A model generated the notes under the pieces. The model worked only from the letters and a program-made list of their open reading frames with translations, was not told the DNA's origin and did no database searches. Shown piece by piece: positions 11,737 through 22,667 of a stretch of 64,000 nt of DNA. The first letter of the stretch is position 1; each line of letters starts with the position of its first letter. Origin of the DNA: Maratus speciosus (Eukaryota > Arthropoda > Arachnida > Araneae > Salticidae); the NCBI GenBank assembly GCA_963932465.1, contig OZ010790.1, positions 350,015,087 through 350,079,086 of the forward strand, given 5' to 3'. A program made the position numbers and the translations under genes.

Positions 11737-12261
11737 AATTTACTTTTATAACTGAAAATTTCAACTTTCAATTAAAAGTAATGCCGTGTTAAATCGAATT
11801 TCACATGAACGAATTTCTCAAATTGCTTTCTAAAAGAAATAATGTTAAAATGTAGATCGAAATTTATTTTATTAATTTTAATCAAATTTTGTTAACAAAA
11901 TGTAAAATGTATTAGTAAAACAAAATAAAATTATTTTCGAATCCTTGCTTTAAGCATTTGTTAAATACCATAAGTGAAAACTATCGAACTTAATCAATTC
12001 CATAAAAGAGTCAAAATCTCGAAAACATTCTGAATTTCTCATGAGAATTTACGATATGCAAGTTTGTAGAATCTTAATTTCTATTACCTCTATGTAAAAT
12101 ATATTACCAACTCACATTTAAATAGTAGAAATGACTGTGTTAGATAACAATGTAAATTCTATACACATTTTCAAATTTATTCTTAAGTCTGCCTTTATTA
12201 TAACACTTTCATATGAACTGGACACTCCATAATCAACTGAAAACGTTAGTTAAACGTGTAT
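11737..12261. other. A+T-rich spacer
   Basis: No gene or repeat recognised. It lies just before the start of the segment that is repeated after the assembly gap. Confidence 0.5.
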
Positions 12262-12662
12262 TTCAAATTCGATTAAATTAATTCAACGTAGTAGGTTATC
12301 TTATTCTCAAACCCATAGTTATTAGATTTACTAGGCACATTCATTGAATTACGAAGTTTCGAGACTAATGTAACGAAAATTTAAAGTTTAATCACCTATT
12401 GCAATCAATATCCTCTTTCATCAGCAGAGGAAATCCTTTTCGCTAACAGTTTTGTTAGTTTCTGAAATAGATTGCGCGAAACTGAAAATGACAATTTAGC
12501 CATAGTAAATGTACCATTATTTTGTTATATGCATATAATGGCTAATAATAAGTTGCATAATGAGTGCAATAAGGTAATAATAATTTATAAATATTCATAT
12601 GCTTTATGCAAAAGACGAATTTTCTATTATATATTATCAATCTTGCATTATAATTTTCAATA
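12262..12662. repeat. Segmental duplication copy 1, part a
   Basis: It matches 22668-23009 with a few substitutions and about 55 extra bases near 12531-12585. In copy 2 it runs straight on into the sequence found here at 14268. In this copy a Helitron interrupts it. Confidence 0.85.
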
Positions 12663-14267
12663 TCTCTCTATTCTAAAAAAAGTAACTACCGCTGTCACCG
12701 CCGCCGGTTTTGAATTTTTTGTGACAGAGGTCTTTCTTCGTTAATATTAAGAAAAATAATGCATACAAAAATATGAAAATCGGTAGTATGATACAGAAAT
12801 GTTTGATAAATACGCTGAGACAGACAGTTTTCAAATCGAAGAATTATTTTAAGAGATATTTAATGCTAAAGTTGGACAAAATCGTTCCACTAAAAAAGTT
12901 TTATAGGAGCAAAAACTATTCATAGGAATTTAATCATTTTTAGATCATTTTATACGTTTGAAGTTCCCGGTGTGCAGACAGTTTTTCTTTTTTTAATTTG
13001 ACTAATTTTTTGAGGTTTTATTTCTATTTTAAATTCAAATTTTCAGCATTTCTAGAAATATTTTTTACAGATTTTAGAAAGTGATACTAATTTAAACTGT
13101 TGCCAACTGTATAAACAGTGGAAACAATAATGTTTGCTTCAAAACAAAAATATTTATACTTGTAAATAAATTAAAAATTTACTTACACGTGACTATTATG
13201 AACAGAAAAAAAATATTTGGAATTAGAATTAAATAATTATGTACAAAAAGCAGGAACTTATTAAAAATTACGTCACAAAAAATATAATTACACGTGAATT
13301 TTAAGAGAGAAAGGAATTTGTAAAATAATAAATTTATTAACATGCGTTAGAAGTCTTAAATAGGAGGAATTACGTCAAATTTACGTCACATTACAGTATT
13401 ACATAAAATGAATACAAAATCATATTGCAAAAAGGTTTAAATTCAGAAATTGCGCTAGGCATTTATTTGATATTTTGAGCGGATTCTTTTCAACTATTTT
13501 TGTTAGGAAAGCGCAAATAATATTTCATTTCTAACACAAGCATTTTCACGTGAATATTAAAAAGAGAAAGAATAGTTTGGTCAAAATTACGTCAGATTAA
13601 AAACGATTAATTTAAAAAGTCTTATTTAAAAGAACTTTCTTTTCGCTTTGTTAAAAAATACCGGGAGACAAAGACTGTTTACTTAATTCCTTTTATATTA
13701 GCTTATTTTGAAATGTTGTTACACGTGTCTACGTCAAAGACGAAAACAGCGATTGACATATGTATTTTTGGTACTACTTAGTTATCCTGTCGACCAAAAA
13801 TCTATCATTCGCCAAACTATAAGATTAAATGCCAATAATGGTTGATCGTAAATGTCACATTAACTTGACTTTAAGCAAGTTACACGTGTCTACGTCATCA
13901 AGTTATTTTTATTTCGACGTTTTATTTGTATTTTTATTAATGTTGCACTAATTTATTTGTTCTTTCGTTAATTAAAATAAAAATTATGTCAATTTATATA
14001 ATTGGCGAGTGCTTTGGCGATTTATATAATTTGGCGAAATTGGTCGACGGGTTCATCAAGTAGTACCGCAGCGGATTTGGCCTTAAAATTCCCCATTCAA
14101 AGAGAAATGAATAGAAATCCGTTTATAGGGAGATCGCCACTGTTTTTTAAATTATAATTCAATCTTCCTAAATCTTTTTAAAGCCGATCAAATTAGCGTA
14201 CTTTTAGAGTCTGCGGTGTCTGAACGGAGGTTGACGAGCGCAGCTCGTAGGGGGCAGAGTCCCCTAG
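12663..14267 (+). mobile_element. Non-autonomous Helitron, 1605 bp
   Basis: The element begins TCTCTCTATTC directly after an A (12662). It ends with a GGGGGCAGAGTCCCC hairpin running into CTAG (14264-14267), directly before a T (14268). TC at the 5' end, a hairpin plus CTRR at the 3' end and insertion between A and T are the classical Helitron marks. The call is strongly supported by a paralogous empty site at 23005-23025, where the two flanks are joined as TTTTCAATA then TATTA with nothing added or lost. No Rep/helicase protein is present, so it would have needed help from an autonomous relative. It carries a nested MITE-B at 13770-14067, which must have inserted in the Helitron or an ancestor of it. 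Confidence 0.85.
13770..14067. mobile_element. MITE-B copy nested in the Helitron
   Basis: Its ends are GGTACTACTTAGTTATCC and its approximate reverse complement ending CATCAAGTAGTACC. Just inside each end is GTCGACC/GGTCGAC. The interior matches the copy at 54457-54740 over its length (AATGCCAATAATGGTTGATC, ACACGTGTCTACGTCATCAA, AAATAAAAATTATGTCAATT). No coding region. An 8-bp target duplication is not preserved at this copy. Confidence 0.85.
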
Positions 14268-14348
14268 TATTAATATATATTTCTTAATGTAAATTAGAAA
14301 TACAACCAGTAGCTTTATTCTTTACTGGAGTTTTAGATTATTTTAAAT
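14268..14348. repeat. Segmental duplication copy 1, part b
   Basis: It matches 23010-23090. In copy 2 it continues directly into ATTTCTCAATTTATATC; here it is cut by CCCAACAAAAAG, the start of the composite insertion. Confidence 0.85.
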
Positions 14349-15275
14349 CCCAACAAAAAGTTTTCGGTAAAAAAAAAAAAAAAACGCCAAGTTCTCCTTA
14401 ATGTTTCGGCCTGAAAAAGTAGTGATATCTGAAGTTCGCACAAGTTAAAAGCCAAACATCCCAAATCTTTCATCGAAAATGGCTTCCTGCGACTTGGCCG
14501 TTAATGCCTTCTGCAGCATTTCAAAATTAATGATTGGAAATATTACGCATTTATGAATTATTTAAATATTAAAAGTAATATTAGAATGCAAAGAGGGAAA
14601 TTCACATAAAGGCATTATAAGTAAAAGATTTCTGATAACTACCATTCAGTTTCAACAAACATTAGTTTTGATTACAGATCATTTAGTCCACTTGTGGTTT
14701 AATTGCCATTTTGTACGGCCTAAAACTAAAGTCATTAACGTATCTCACAATATGTTACATTATATTTTATTGTATAATATTGAAATTTTGTGTATTGACG
14801 AAACAGATTTTTTTCGTTTGAACATTTATTATAGTTTGTTTGCATACATTAAGAGGTATTCGATTTATAAACTGTTAAAAGCTGATACTAATTATGTTTC
14901 AGCAATTAGGGTTATTATCTCCTGAATACAAGTATTTTGTTATTTTTAACTTCTAAGCATTTAAATAGACTGAAGTTGTTTAAATGCTTTTTTTCAAATG
15001 TGTATTTTATTTCTGTACTTTGTGCCACAAAATGCCTAAAATAATCAAAAAATTTAGTTGGCATGTAGCTCATTTGTACATACTTTAAAATTTGAAAAAC
15101 TCTCTCGAAGGCATTAACGGCCAAGTCGCAGGAAGCCATTTTCAATGAAAGATTTCGGATGTTTGGCTTTTAACTTGTGCGAACTTCAGATATCACTACT
15201 TTTTCAGGCCGAAACATTAAGGAGAACTTGGCGGTTTTTTTTTTTTTTTTTTTTTACCGAAAACGTTTTGTTGGG
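14349..15275. mobile_element. Long-TIR element, 927 bp
   Basis: The arms are about 165 bp. CCCAACAAAAAGTTTTCGG at 14349 mirrors the right end at 15275. Both arms share CTCCTTAATGTTTCGGCC, AGTAGTGATATCTGAAG, TTCGCACAAG and ATGGCTTCCTGCGACTTGGC. The homopolymer near each end differs in length. The middle (14515-15104) has no recognised protein; the ORFs at 14668-14925 (plus) and 14915-15145 (minus) are probably chance. AT follows and precedes the element, compatible with a 2-bp duplication but not proof of it. Confidence 0.75.
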
Positions 15276-15350
15276 ATATCACTACTTTTTGTATGTTTCT
15301 TTTCAAGTTTCTTATTCTAAACTATATTAATATGAAAAAACTTAAATTTC

Positions 15351-15676
15351 GGTACTTTTATGTTAGCCGGGAGCAAATCTCCTCATTAGCCTTTTGTTTT
15401 TTCGCCAATACCAGTTTTCATTTTTCACATGTGTAAATTAGAAACAATGCTTTGATTTTCAAATAAAATAGTTTGGTTTATGTTATTATTTCTTATTTAT
15501 GTATTTATTTATTTCTATGTTAAATATTCTACTGAATAAAATGAGGGAAATGCATCTATTTAAATGAGATGACTGAAAAGTTTATATTTTTAAATGAAAT
15601 GAATGCAATGTGAACAATAGAGTTGGGAACAGTATTTGGCGAATTACCACTTGCGCCCGGCTAACATAAGAATACC
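15351..15676. mobile_element. MITE-C, GGTAC type with 8-bp target duplication
   Basis: It starts GGTACTTTTATGTTAGCCGG and ends with the near reverse complement CCGGCTAACATAAGAATACC. The TIR is about 26 bp. The flanks are TAAATTTC (15343-15350) and TAAATTTA (15677-15684), matching at 7 of 8 bases. The interior has TTTTTTCGCCAATACC and TATTTGGCGAATTACC near its ends, the same CGCCAA theme as MITE-A and MITE-B. There is no coding capacity. Confidence 0.8.
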
Positions 15677-17009
15677 TAAATTTATTTTATTGAGCTTTAC
15701 AAATTTATACTTTATTTCTTTTTATATTAAAGTACTAGGCGCCTCTAGCAAGCAGTATTTACTCTATTAATTCCATGTTAAACGTTGCATCATGTTACTG
15801 TTATTCATAATTTAATTTACTTGCCCATTCTTTCGCCAAGTCGGAAGCTTTTGATAGAGAAATCAAGAACTCTTTACGATCATGTAAGCACAAAATATAG
15901 TTTGCGTTGTTATGTATTTCATCTTTCGTGACAAATATATCTTAACTCACTTATGTATGTTTTCTTAGCAGTTACGATTCGTTATTTAATGCGGAAATTT
16001 TTAATCATATTAAGTAATATTTTCTAATTGGACTCACTGCCAATTGTTGTATTTTAACTGATACGACTGGATACAAGTGAAATGGTACTTATGAAATCCT
16101 TTGACGATATCTGCATTTACATTAAACCATATTGATGCTAATATCTTTTTGTTTCACGTTAACCTTTTCAATAGACTCGATTACGGAAGAATAGAAGGTC
16201 TACCGGTTCACTGCCATGATCCACTTGAAAATCTATCATTCTTCTCATCTGGTTGTGTTGAAGAATTAGTCAATGTGCCATGGTTTTAAGATTTTAGCTA
16301 ATTTTATTCGAAACCTGAAAACTAAAATGCGAGTAACCGGATTATAGAAGATTCATTCTAACGTACATATCGATTAGCAGGTTACATATTATAGAATTAT
16401 AATAATCATAAGGAGAACTGGCAGTTTCAATGCTTTAATAGTTTTCGTAAATTCTCTTTATATAATACAGAAGTTTTAGCGGTGTAAAGATTAAGAACAT
16501 AGTCACAGTAAGTATAATAACAGTACAATATAATAAACATTGGCGAGGTTTTGAGCCAAGACGAAACTATTAGCACTTTGGAAATATTCGTACGTTATAT
16601 CATTTAACTATTCAGATGGCATGCGGAAAAATAAAAATAGATGGCTCGCATTAATAATTAACTCATTGAAAAATAGCCACTAGCTTCAAATATTCGCCAA
16701 GCTTGGCGACATTTAGCAAGGTTTCGCCAAATTTGGTACTATATCATGTCAATTCTCAAATTTGGCGACAGAAAATGTTTTGTTTATTCTGATGTCACAA
16801 TGATACATATGTATTATACACATACCTATAATATTTATGATGCAAATGTATTACGTATTATAAGCATATATATAATATGTATGATGCATATGCATAAGTT
16901 CATTAACATCACTAAAGCGCACTTAAAGGAATAGTGTTCCATAAATAGTAGGGATAATTGCCAGATTGACCAGAATGCTATTGAGATTAGAATTCCGACA
17001 TTTATAATA
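15677..17009. other. A+T-rich DNA with CGCCAA words
   Basis: No gene recognised. The segment 16690-16765 holds several half-palindromes (TTCGCCAAGCTTGGCGACA, GTTTCGCCAAATTTGG) resembling the internal motif of the GGTAC MITEs, so it may be a decayed member. ORFs at 16101-16289 and 16746-16934 are not recognised. Confidence 0.5.
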
Positions 17010-17076
17010 GACCGGGAGGCGTCTGCACACACCATCACCTCATCGAGTTTACAGCTGAAATTTTAGGATTAGTTAA

Positions 17077-19409
17077 AACTAGTAAATCTGCAGATCAAGA
17101 GCCTCAACGTCATCTCTGCAACTCATTGTTTTTATCAAACTTTGCGTAATATTAATCTTTCTACAAAAACAAAATTTAAACTATTTAAATTACAAAAACA
17201 TTTATAAAAGGAAAAATATATTTCGATGGTTTCCGACATTAAAAGCGTTAAATTAAACACGTTGTTATGTAAGGATATTCTGAAATTCTCACGAGCTACT
17301 TATTCTAGTAATTTTTATATAATAAAGCAAATTTCTTCAGGGGGGCTCTGCCCCCCTGAACCCCCCGTTGTGTAATTTATTTTGCATTTGTAATTTTCTA
17401 CTGATTGAGTTAATGATTACCCTATATCTTAGATTTCTTTTTACACTGCGATTTAAAAGGATAAGCAATAATTCGGTCAAGCATTTTACGTTATCCTAAT
17501 ATCCATACAGCAGTATTTACTTGCCTGCTAACCACAAATACCTGTATCTAATGGATAAAGAACTTTTGGAAATGTAAACTGAAACATCTAATTTAGAAAT
17601 CTAATACCTTTATAAATTTTGTTTATAAAAAAATAATTTTGTTTACCATTCTGCAATATTTATATCTAAGATCTAATCTAAATATCAAAAAATGTACTCG
17701 ATAGCATTAACTTACTAAAATCACCCTAAAGTAGGGGGGCTTCTAAACCTAACAGTTAATAATTTATCATCGTTAAATAGATAAACATGATTTGGCGCCT
17801 TTAAGTATTTTTTGTGATTTTCTTTTAATAGTATCTACATTTAATTTAAAATCGTGATGTTACAAATACCGTTGAAATTTGACGCAAACCTATGTTCAGG
17901 TCAAATTACGAAAGGTTAACTAACATTTCATTTCCCTTAGCCGGACTTTCTGTTTCATTTTTCGTAATAAGGATTATTTTAATAATTTAATTTATTTTAC
18001 ACTCTACAAGCTATTACACGGACGTTTTCACGTAGCATTAAAATAGAGATAAATGCATTAAGTAAAACATTTCACTCCCCACCAGACATACCAAGTCTCA
18101 AGCTTTTTGCACATCACTATTATCTTAGAGAAAATGTTCTTTTAAATCGCGCAAACGTTTTAATTAAATAAAGTAACATTTTCTGTATTAAAATACTGGT
18201 ATCCAGAACGCCGGAGGCTTGGCAGCTCTGCTCCTCTTAATAAAAACATATATGATTAACCAACACTTTATCACATTTTATAGGAGACAATACGGAATTT
18301 CTTATTTGTATGGCCTTACATATATCTCAGTCATAAAAATGTAAAATTTTGTGCCAATTAATGCACGCAATTGCGAAAATGAAATCGCAAAGAATGAGAA
18401 AAGGAAGGCCAAGTAAAATCGTGTAAATCGAGGAGTCTTTCTTCGTAGTGCTGGGAAAATACTGCTACAAAAACTATTTTAGGTGGTATTTGGTGTGAAA
18501 TGTTTATATGTATTCATTCCTGTCCTATATATCCTTTTTCTTTTTTTTATTTGCTTATTCCATTTTTCTTTTGCACGTGAAAATCTTACAAATTAAAATT
18601 AACTCTTTGGGAGAAATTGTTATTCATTTTTTTTTGGCAACAATAAAGTTTATAAAATTTAACAGAATAATGTCAGTTTATTCTGTATGAAAATAACGAA
18701 CTTTTTCATTTATAATCAAATAGTTGAATAAATAAATGAAAATGTTATTCTATATAGTATATAAATACTATTTTCATTTCTGCGTTTAAATAAATCTATA
18801 TGCAAATATCTATACAAAGGCATTCATTAATTCATTCTTTTTGCTTTGATTTCACTTCAAAAAACCATACATACTTTCACATTTATGATATTTTTAGATG
18901 AGATGCTGTTGCTACGCAACGGTTAAAAGAAAAAATGAAATATAAGTAAATTCATAAAATAAAATGTTTTATATTATTCGAACACATGTATAAAATTCTA
19001 TCATAAGTTATACACCTAATTTAAAAGCTCTGACAAATGTTTTGACAAAATTGCAAACTAATAAGAATAATTTAATACTCTTATTTAAAAATTTCAGCAT
19101 CCAAAATTTACCATTTAAATCTATTATTCATATGAGCGATTTCTTTCAACAAATGAAAATTTGAAAATCGTCTGACTTCCCATAGAAAAGCATTATATCA
19201 CAAAATAAAATGTTGTGTATATTCCGAACGAATGAACCAAATTTAACCCAAAACTATACAGCTAAATCCGGGGAGCTCATCAACATGCCCAGGGAATTTC
19301 AAGCCGATCGGATGCTTTTTGCGGCAGTTATCGCGGAACAGACAGACAGACTAACGGAAACCAAAACTTTTCGTGTCTCCACAGTAAGCCTTCACTGACG
19401 TTTCGGCAA
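17077..19409 (-). repeat. 2.33 kb inverted duplication, right arm
   Basis: Reverse complement of 9405-11736. It lies inside the 65 bp outer arms described above and within the 7 kb composite insertion that is absent from the duplicate segment after the gap. So it arrived after that segmental duplication, or was lost from the other copy. Confidence 0.85.
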
Positions 19410-19412
19410 CTA

Positions 19413-19662
19413 GATTAGCATATTAAAATGCAACTGGTCTGTTAAGTCATATCTTGGTAGAAACCACCTGAAGACCTAATTTTAGTGGTTAACTGATAGG
19501 TTTACTATTGTATTTTCCTGCATCCAGAAGTTTGGAAACATGGAGGAATGGGTGCAGGAAAACACAATGGAAAATCCACCAATTAACCAGTAAAATCGGG
19601 TCTGTAGGTGGATTCCACAAAGATATGACTTGACAGACCGGTTACATTTCAATACGCTAATC
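19413..19662. repeat. 250 bp foldback element
   Basis: The sequence folds back on itself nearly end to end. GATTAGCATATTAAAATG (19413) pairs with CATTTCAATACGCTAATC (19662). Inside, TCTGTTAAGTCATATCTT pairs with AAGATATGACTTGACAGA, and TGTATTTTCCTGCATCC with GGGTGCAGGAAAACACA. Only about 20 bases form the loop. There is no coding region. Confidence 0.75.
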
Positions 19663-19807
19663 GATATTTAACTAATCCTAAAATTTCAGCCGTCAACTCG
19701 ATGAGGTGATGATCTGTTCAGACGCCTCCCGGTCTTTAATAAAATTTGTTTTAAGGAAGTAAAAGATTGAAACAGGGACAGATAAACTGAAAGATTTACC
19801 TTATTAA

Positions 19808-19906
19808 GATTTTTGTAAAAGCATATAAAAATTCATTCGGCTTGAAATCATGTAACACCTTTATAACTCAAGCTAATTTTCTGTAATCGGGTTTTGACGA
19901 CCAACA
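19808..19906 (+). repeat. Short direct repeat, copy 1
   Basis: AAAAGCATATA...CTTGAAATCATGTAA...GGGTTTTGACGACCAACAT recurs in diverged form at 20809-20897, about 1 kb away, with MITE-A between. The nature of the repeat is unknown. Confidence 0.5.
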
Positions 19907-19953
19907 TATCTTATCTATAACTATAATCTTTCTTTTACAGATTTAAAATTAAC

Positions 19954-20162
19954 GGTACAGATGTCATATTCGCCCCATATTTGCGCGATTTTTTTTCTGT
20001 CGCCAATATCATATAGGCAACAGGTACTTAACTTGCGACAAATTGTCGTTATTTTGCTTGATGTGGTAACCCGGATTATGTTGTTTATGCTGTTGATGTT
20101 TTCGCCAAATTGGCAACCGAAAAACAATCGCGCTAATATGGGGCGAATATGACATCTGTACC
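19954..20162. mobile_element. MITE-A, complete, with exact 8-bp target duplication
   Basis: 209 bp from GGTACAGATGTCATATTCGC to GCGAATATGACATCTGTACC, with inverted repeats of about 45 bp. The 8-bp AAATTAAC occurs immediately before (19946-19953) and after (20163-20170), so the boundaries are certain. The inner part includes GTAACCCGGAT, GTTTATGCTGTTGATG and TTTTCGCCAAATTGGC, all shared with the 3.6 kb copies. GG ends plus an 8-bp duplication fit the Merlin superfamily, but no transposase is available to confirm it. Confidence 0.9.
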
Positions 20163-20170
20163 AAATTAAC

Positions 20171-21322
20171 AATAAATTAACAGTAAGTAGGCTAATAATA
20201 CAATATAATAACATTAGCAGCGGACTTCGGACGCCGCATCTGTCGCACATCGTTAAAGACAGTTTATTAGTTACACATTTCATTTAATTAAAAGGAGATT
20301 TTTAAACTTTCATATGGAATTAGGATATTTTTCCTTGGCATTTTAAAAAAATCTTGGCGCAATTCGGACTTCAGAAACTGAGATATGTTGCCAAATGTTA
20401 TATAAACAACTATGAAAACAAACCTAATGAACTGTTATGTTATTTTATATACATATAAACATTTTATTTATACGTGTATAAAATATTATTTTTTATGTAC
20501 AAATTATTTATGTTGGTATATAAAAATAAATAAACGGGCTCCTTGGATTAAATAAATTGTATACATATGGAAAAAATTGCTTGTGTATATGACACAGTAA
20601 ATAAGCTGCCTGAAAATACGTTATTATCAAATTTCTTTTCTCGTCAAGGCTATTTTCTGTATATCGGCAAGGCTACTATATCGGAAACGTACCGAATTGC
20701 GGTTATATTTTGTTTAATGTTTTATTGTTTTAATATCGTAAATATATCATAACCTATACTGATTAATTTTTTTAGGTATATTCATTTTTTTTCTATTTAA
20801 CAAACATCTTTGGAAAAGCATATATATAAAATGTTATTCTTCTTGAAATCACGTGACCCCTTCAAAACTCTGTTATCGAGTTTTGGCGACCAACATTGGC
20901 GCAATTGAATGTGTTAATAAACTGTTTACGGCCAAATGAACACCCCCTGTTTAGAGGGTTTAGAGGCGAAAATTCTGTGTTTTCAGATTTTTCTGATTAA
21001 TTGTGCTACAAACCCAACTTACTTGTGAAATTTCAGGATTCTACGACTTTTAGAAGTACCTTAGTTATTTGATGATGCGAAGTGAGTCAGTGACAAAAAA
21101 GCGTTTTTTCGGAATTTAATATTCCGAAAACTACTAAATGCAGAAACATGAAATTGTGGAACCTTAGTTCAGTTTGACTATATGAACATGTGTATAAAAG
21201 AAAAATTTCTATATCTCTCCCTGAAACGACGTTATGAGGGGGTGAAAAGTATGCCAAAATGGTTCAGGAAAAGGTAGCTTACGGCTTGTGCGAACTTGGC
21301 GGACGCACTGCCGTGCTCCCAG
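20171..21322. other. Repeat-derived DNA at the right end of the composite insertion
   Basis: It holds the second copy of a short direct repeat (20809-20897) and a stretch (20925-21322) with GTGAGTCAGTGACAAAAAAG and a GGAATTTAATATTCC palindrome, reminiscent of arthropod repeats. ORF 20567-20752 is not recognised. The last base of the insertion relative to the duplicate copy is 21322. Confidence 0.4.
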
Positions 21323-21514
21323 ATATTTCTCAATTTATATCTTTTTCCTAATGTACTTTACAAATTAGATTACATCACTTCTTTTACTTATTGGACTTAC
21401 TATATAACATTATTATAAATATTTTACTGTAATTGTATCGTCTTTTAGTGATTTAGCGATCATTGTAGATCTAAAAACATGGATTAAATTTATATCAATC
21501 TGGTGAAACATATA

Positions 21515-21967
21515 CAGGGTGATTCAAAAGAGATGGGAAAAATTTTAAGAGGTGATAGTACACACCCAAATAAACATTTTGTATCAAAGAATGCATGGTC
21601 GAAAACTAAACGTAAAAAAGTTAGAGGGCGCCAAAAGTTATGTTCTTATACGAGGCAAAAACACGCAATGAACACAATGGTGTGTTTTAGAAAATTCGCC
21701 AATCTGTTCTTCGCCGTTGTACTGCGTGCATAACAGCTGCCGGTCAATTTTTTGAGCACTTGTTGTAATCAAATGCCATTAAATTAGTTTTCGTAACTTA
21801 ACTTAATCGTTCATTGTGAGTTTTTGCCTCGTATAAGAACATAACTTTTGGCGCCCTCTAACTTTTTTACGTTTAGTTTTCGACCATGCATTATTTGATA
21901 CAAAATGTTTATTTAGATGTGTACTATCACATATTAGAAATTTTCCCATCTTTTTTGAATCACCCTG
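21515..21967. mobile_element. Deletion derivative of a DUF4817-type mariner, 453 bp
   Basis: TA, then CAGGGTGATTCA at the left; TGAATCACCCTG, then TA at the right. The arms of about 150 bp share GGTGATAGTACACACCCAAA, TGCATGGTCGAAAACTAAAC and TTAGAGGGCGCCAAAAGTTA. Between them, 21680-21768 still encodes the last 28 or so residues of a transposase (FRKFANLF, RRC-like, then FLSTC in shifted frames), equivalent to the C-terminus at 23720-23809. It is 276 bp shorter than its partner at 23280-24008. Confidence 0.85.
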
Positions 21968-22003
21968 TATAAGTATCATGAATGTGAGAAAAGAATTATT
22001 GTA

Positions 22004-22280
22004 CAGTCGTGGAAAAAAAGTAAACTCTCGCTTACCAGGGTTCTCGCTGGCTTCTGTCCAACATTAGCGATTAGACGAATAAGAAATAAAAAAACAGTAG
22101 CCAAATGAAAATAAAAATATTAGAGAAATAGATTTAGCGTGGAGCTTCGAAAAATCTAGCTTTAACCCCTTACTGTGCCCCCTTTTCCCCAATATGTTCC
22201 GAAATAACGTAATTTTTTGTAATTGATTTTAAAATAGAAATTCGCCTATCCGCTTCAGAAAATATTAAAAATAGAAACAT
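22004..22280. repeat. Solo Tc1-like end (CAGTCGTGGAAAAAA)
   Basis: TA followed by CAGTCGTGGAAAAAAAGTAA looks like the terminal repeat of a Tc1-like transposon. The same end is present in the duplicate at 24045. No matching reverse-complement end is visible within either copy. Confidence 0.4.
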
Positions 22281-22467
22281 TGTAAATCTCTCTTAAATGT
22301 GCGAATGTTTCAGACATTCAGACGTTCAGACACATTAGCTGTCTAAATAAAAATACAAAAGGCGATATTTGATTTACCGTTGTGAAAATATACACTAAAA
22401 ATTGCTATGAGATTTTGACTCTAAGAGATAGCAAAGATTTCTCAGCCAGTGATACTTTGCATACAAC

Positions 22468-22667
22468 NNNNNNNNNNNNNNNNNNNNNNNNNNNNNNNNN
22501 NNNNNNNNNNNNNNNNNNNNNNNNNNNNNNNNNNNNNNNNNNNNNNNNNNNNNNNNNNNNNNNNNNNNNNNNNNNNNNNNNNNNNNNNNNNNNNNNNNNN
22601 NNNNNNNNNNNNNNNNNNNNNNNNNNNNNNNNNNNNNNNNNNNNNNNNNNNNNNNNNNNNNNNNNNN
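22468..22667. other. Assembly gap, 200 N
   Basis: Exactly 200 unknown bases, a conventional scaffold-gap size. Copy 2 of the segmental duplication starts at the first base after the gap. Any ORF called across it is meaningless. The 187 bases before it (22281-22467) show nothing recognisable. Confidence 1.

Larger units (their letters stand above)
17010..19734. mobile_element. Outer inverted-repeat pair around the right 2.33 kb arm
   Basis: The arms 17010-17074 and 19670-19734 are reverse complements with few mismatches: GACCGGGAGGCGTCTG at the outside, CATCACCTCATCGAGTT and TTTTAGGATTAGTT inside. Between them lie the right copy of the inverted duplication and a 250 bp foldback. It could be one transposon with 65 bp TIRs, or a short palindromic element that received later insertions. 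The left copy of the 2.33 kb block lacks these arms, which favours the second reading. No exact target duplication is seen. Confidence 0.6.
21323..22280. repeat. Segmental duplication copy 1, part c
   Basis: It matches 23091-24318. Both contain a CAGGGTGATTCA element at the same site, followed by the same AGTATCATGAATGTGAG flank, so the duplication is later than that insertion. The copies differ by roughly 5% in the flanking sequence I compared. Confidence 0.85.
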
